This document shows positions 63,402 to 64,000 of a DNA stretch of 64,000 bases, piece by piece. The DNA is taken from positions 1 through 64,000 of the forward strand of contig JAAWCJ010000029.1 of the NCBI GenBank assembly GCA_022793195.1, in the 5' to 3' direction. The translations under genes and the position numbers were made by a program. This stretch comes from Lachnospiraceae bacterium (lineage in GTDB: Bacteria; Bacillota; Clostridia; Lachnospirales; Lachnospiraceae). Each line of letters begins with the position of its first letter. The stretch's first letter is position 1. The notes under the pieces are model-generated. The model was not told the DNA's origin and searched no databases. It saw only the letters and a list, made by a program, of their open reading frames with translations.

Positions 63402-64000
63402 TTAAAAAGGAAGTTTAAACCTGCCTTTTTTCCCTGCTTTTCCCATCATGCCGGACATCTGTTTCATCATCTTCCGGCTCTGCTCATGCTGTTTGATCAG
63501 CCGGTTCACTTCGGCAATATCCACACCGGCCCCCGCCGCAATCCTCTTTTTCCTGGAAGGATTGATAATATCTGGATTTGATCTTTCAGCCGGCGTCATA
63601 GAATAAATGATGGATTTTGTCCTGTCCATTGCCTTTTCGTCAATGTCCACATTTTTAAGTTTGCTCCCAAACCCCGGAAGCATACTGAGCATATCGGCAA
63701 TGCCGCCCATTTTTTTGATCTGCTCCATCTGCTCCAGATAATCATTGAAGTCAAACTCTGCTTTTTTCATCTTCTGTTCCAGCTTCTTGGCCTGATTTTC
63801 ATCAAACTGGGCTTCTGCCTTTTCAATGAGGGTCAGCACATCACCCATGCCAAGAATCCTGGAAGCCATCCTGTCGGGATAGAACTGTTCCAGGTCAGAA
63901 AGCTTCTCTCCCATACCCACATACAAAATCGGTTTTCCGGTCACCGCCCGGATGGAGAGCGCCGCCCCACCCCTGGTATCGCCGTCCAGCTTGGTGACGA
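63402..64000 (-). CDS. ffh: Signal recognition particle protein Ffh, C-terminal part, truncated by window edge
   Basis: [45 protein letters not shown]-domain; continues past 64000 ([18 protein letters not shown]). Confidence 0.97.
   Translation of the reverse strand, partial: VTKLDGDTRGGAALSIRAVTGKPILYVGMGEKLSDLEQFYPDRMASRILGMGDVLTLIEKAEAQFDENQAKKLEQKMKKAEFDFNDYLEQMEQIKKMGGIADMLSMLPGFGSKLKNVDIDEKAMDRTKSIIYSMTPAERSNPDIINPSRKKRIAAGAGVDIAEVNRLIKQHEQSRKMMKQMSGMMGKAGKKGRFKLPF

Overview
64 kb of a Firmicutes chromosome, probably Lachnospiraceae/Clostridia-like (inferred from gene content). No rRNA, tRNA, CRISPR array or prophage was recognised. Main contents: (1) 0-7.4 kb, an accessory patch with an edge-truncated DUF1016/YhcG-type nuclease gene missed by the ORF track, an orphan Phd/YefM antitoxin with a toxin stub, and a five-gene TIR / HipA-CtkA-like kinase / SPFH-zinc-ribbon cassette; (2) feoB-feoA-feoA with palindromic operators, and a cytosolic DUF305 gene; (3) a GntR-controlled kinase / HpcH-HpaI aldolase / aminotransferase / symporter operon whose symporter is frameshifted; (4) a two-component system plus ABC exporter, and ackA; (5) about 25-46.5 kb, a large catabolic locus encoding a bacterial microcompartment (5 BMC-H, 1 BMC-T, 3 BMC-P/EutN, PduP-like aldehyde dehydrogenase, PduL, PduS) with a DeoC-family aldolase as apparent signature enzyme, a ribose-type ABC transporter, FGGY kinase, class II aldolase, two dehydrogenases, a PHP phosphatase and shared palindromic operators; (6) AraC regulator, a degenerate asparaginase-fold gene, DUF4317, YjiH, Fe-ADH, aminotransferase, P-type ATPase, MATE; (7) the conserved yraN-rnhB-lepB-ylqF-lepB-rplS-trmD-rimM-KH-rpsP-ffh block. 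Besides genes, three families of palindromic intergenic elements occur. In two families the copies share core sequence but carry different arms that stay self-complementary within each copy, which is the most unusual non-coding signal here. All calls are by eye; no database search was run.
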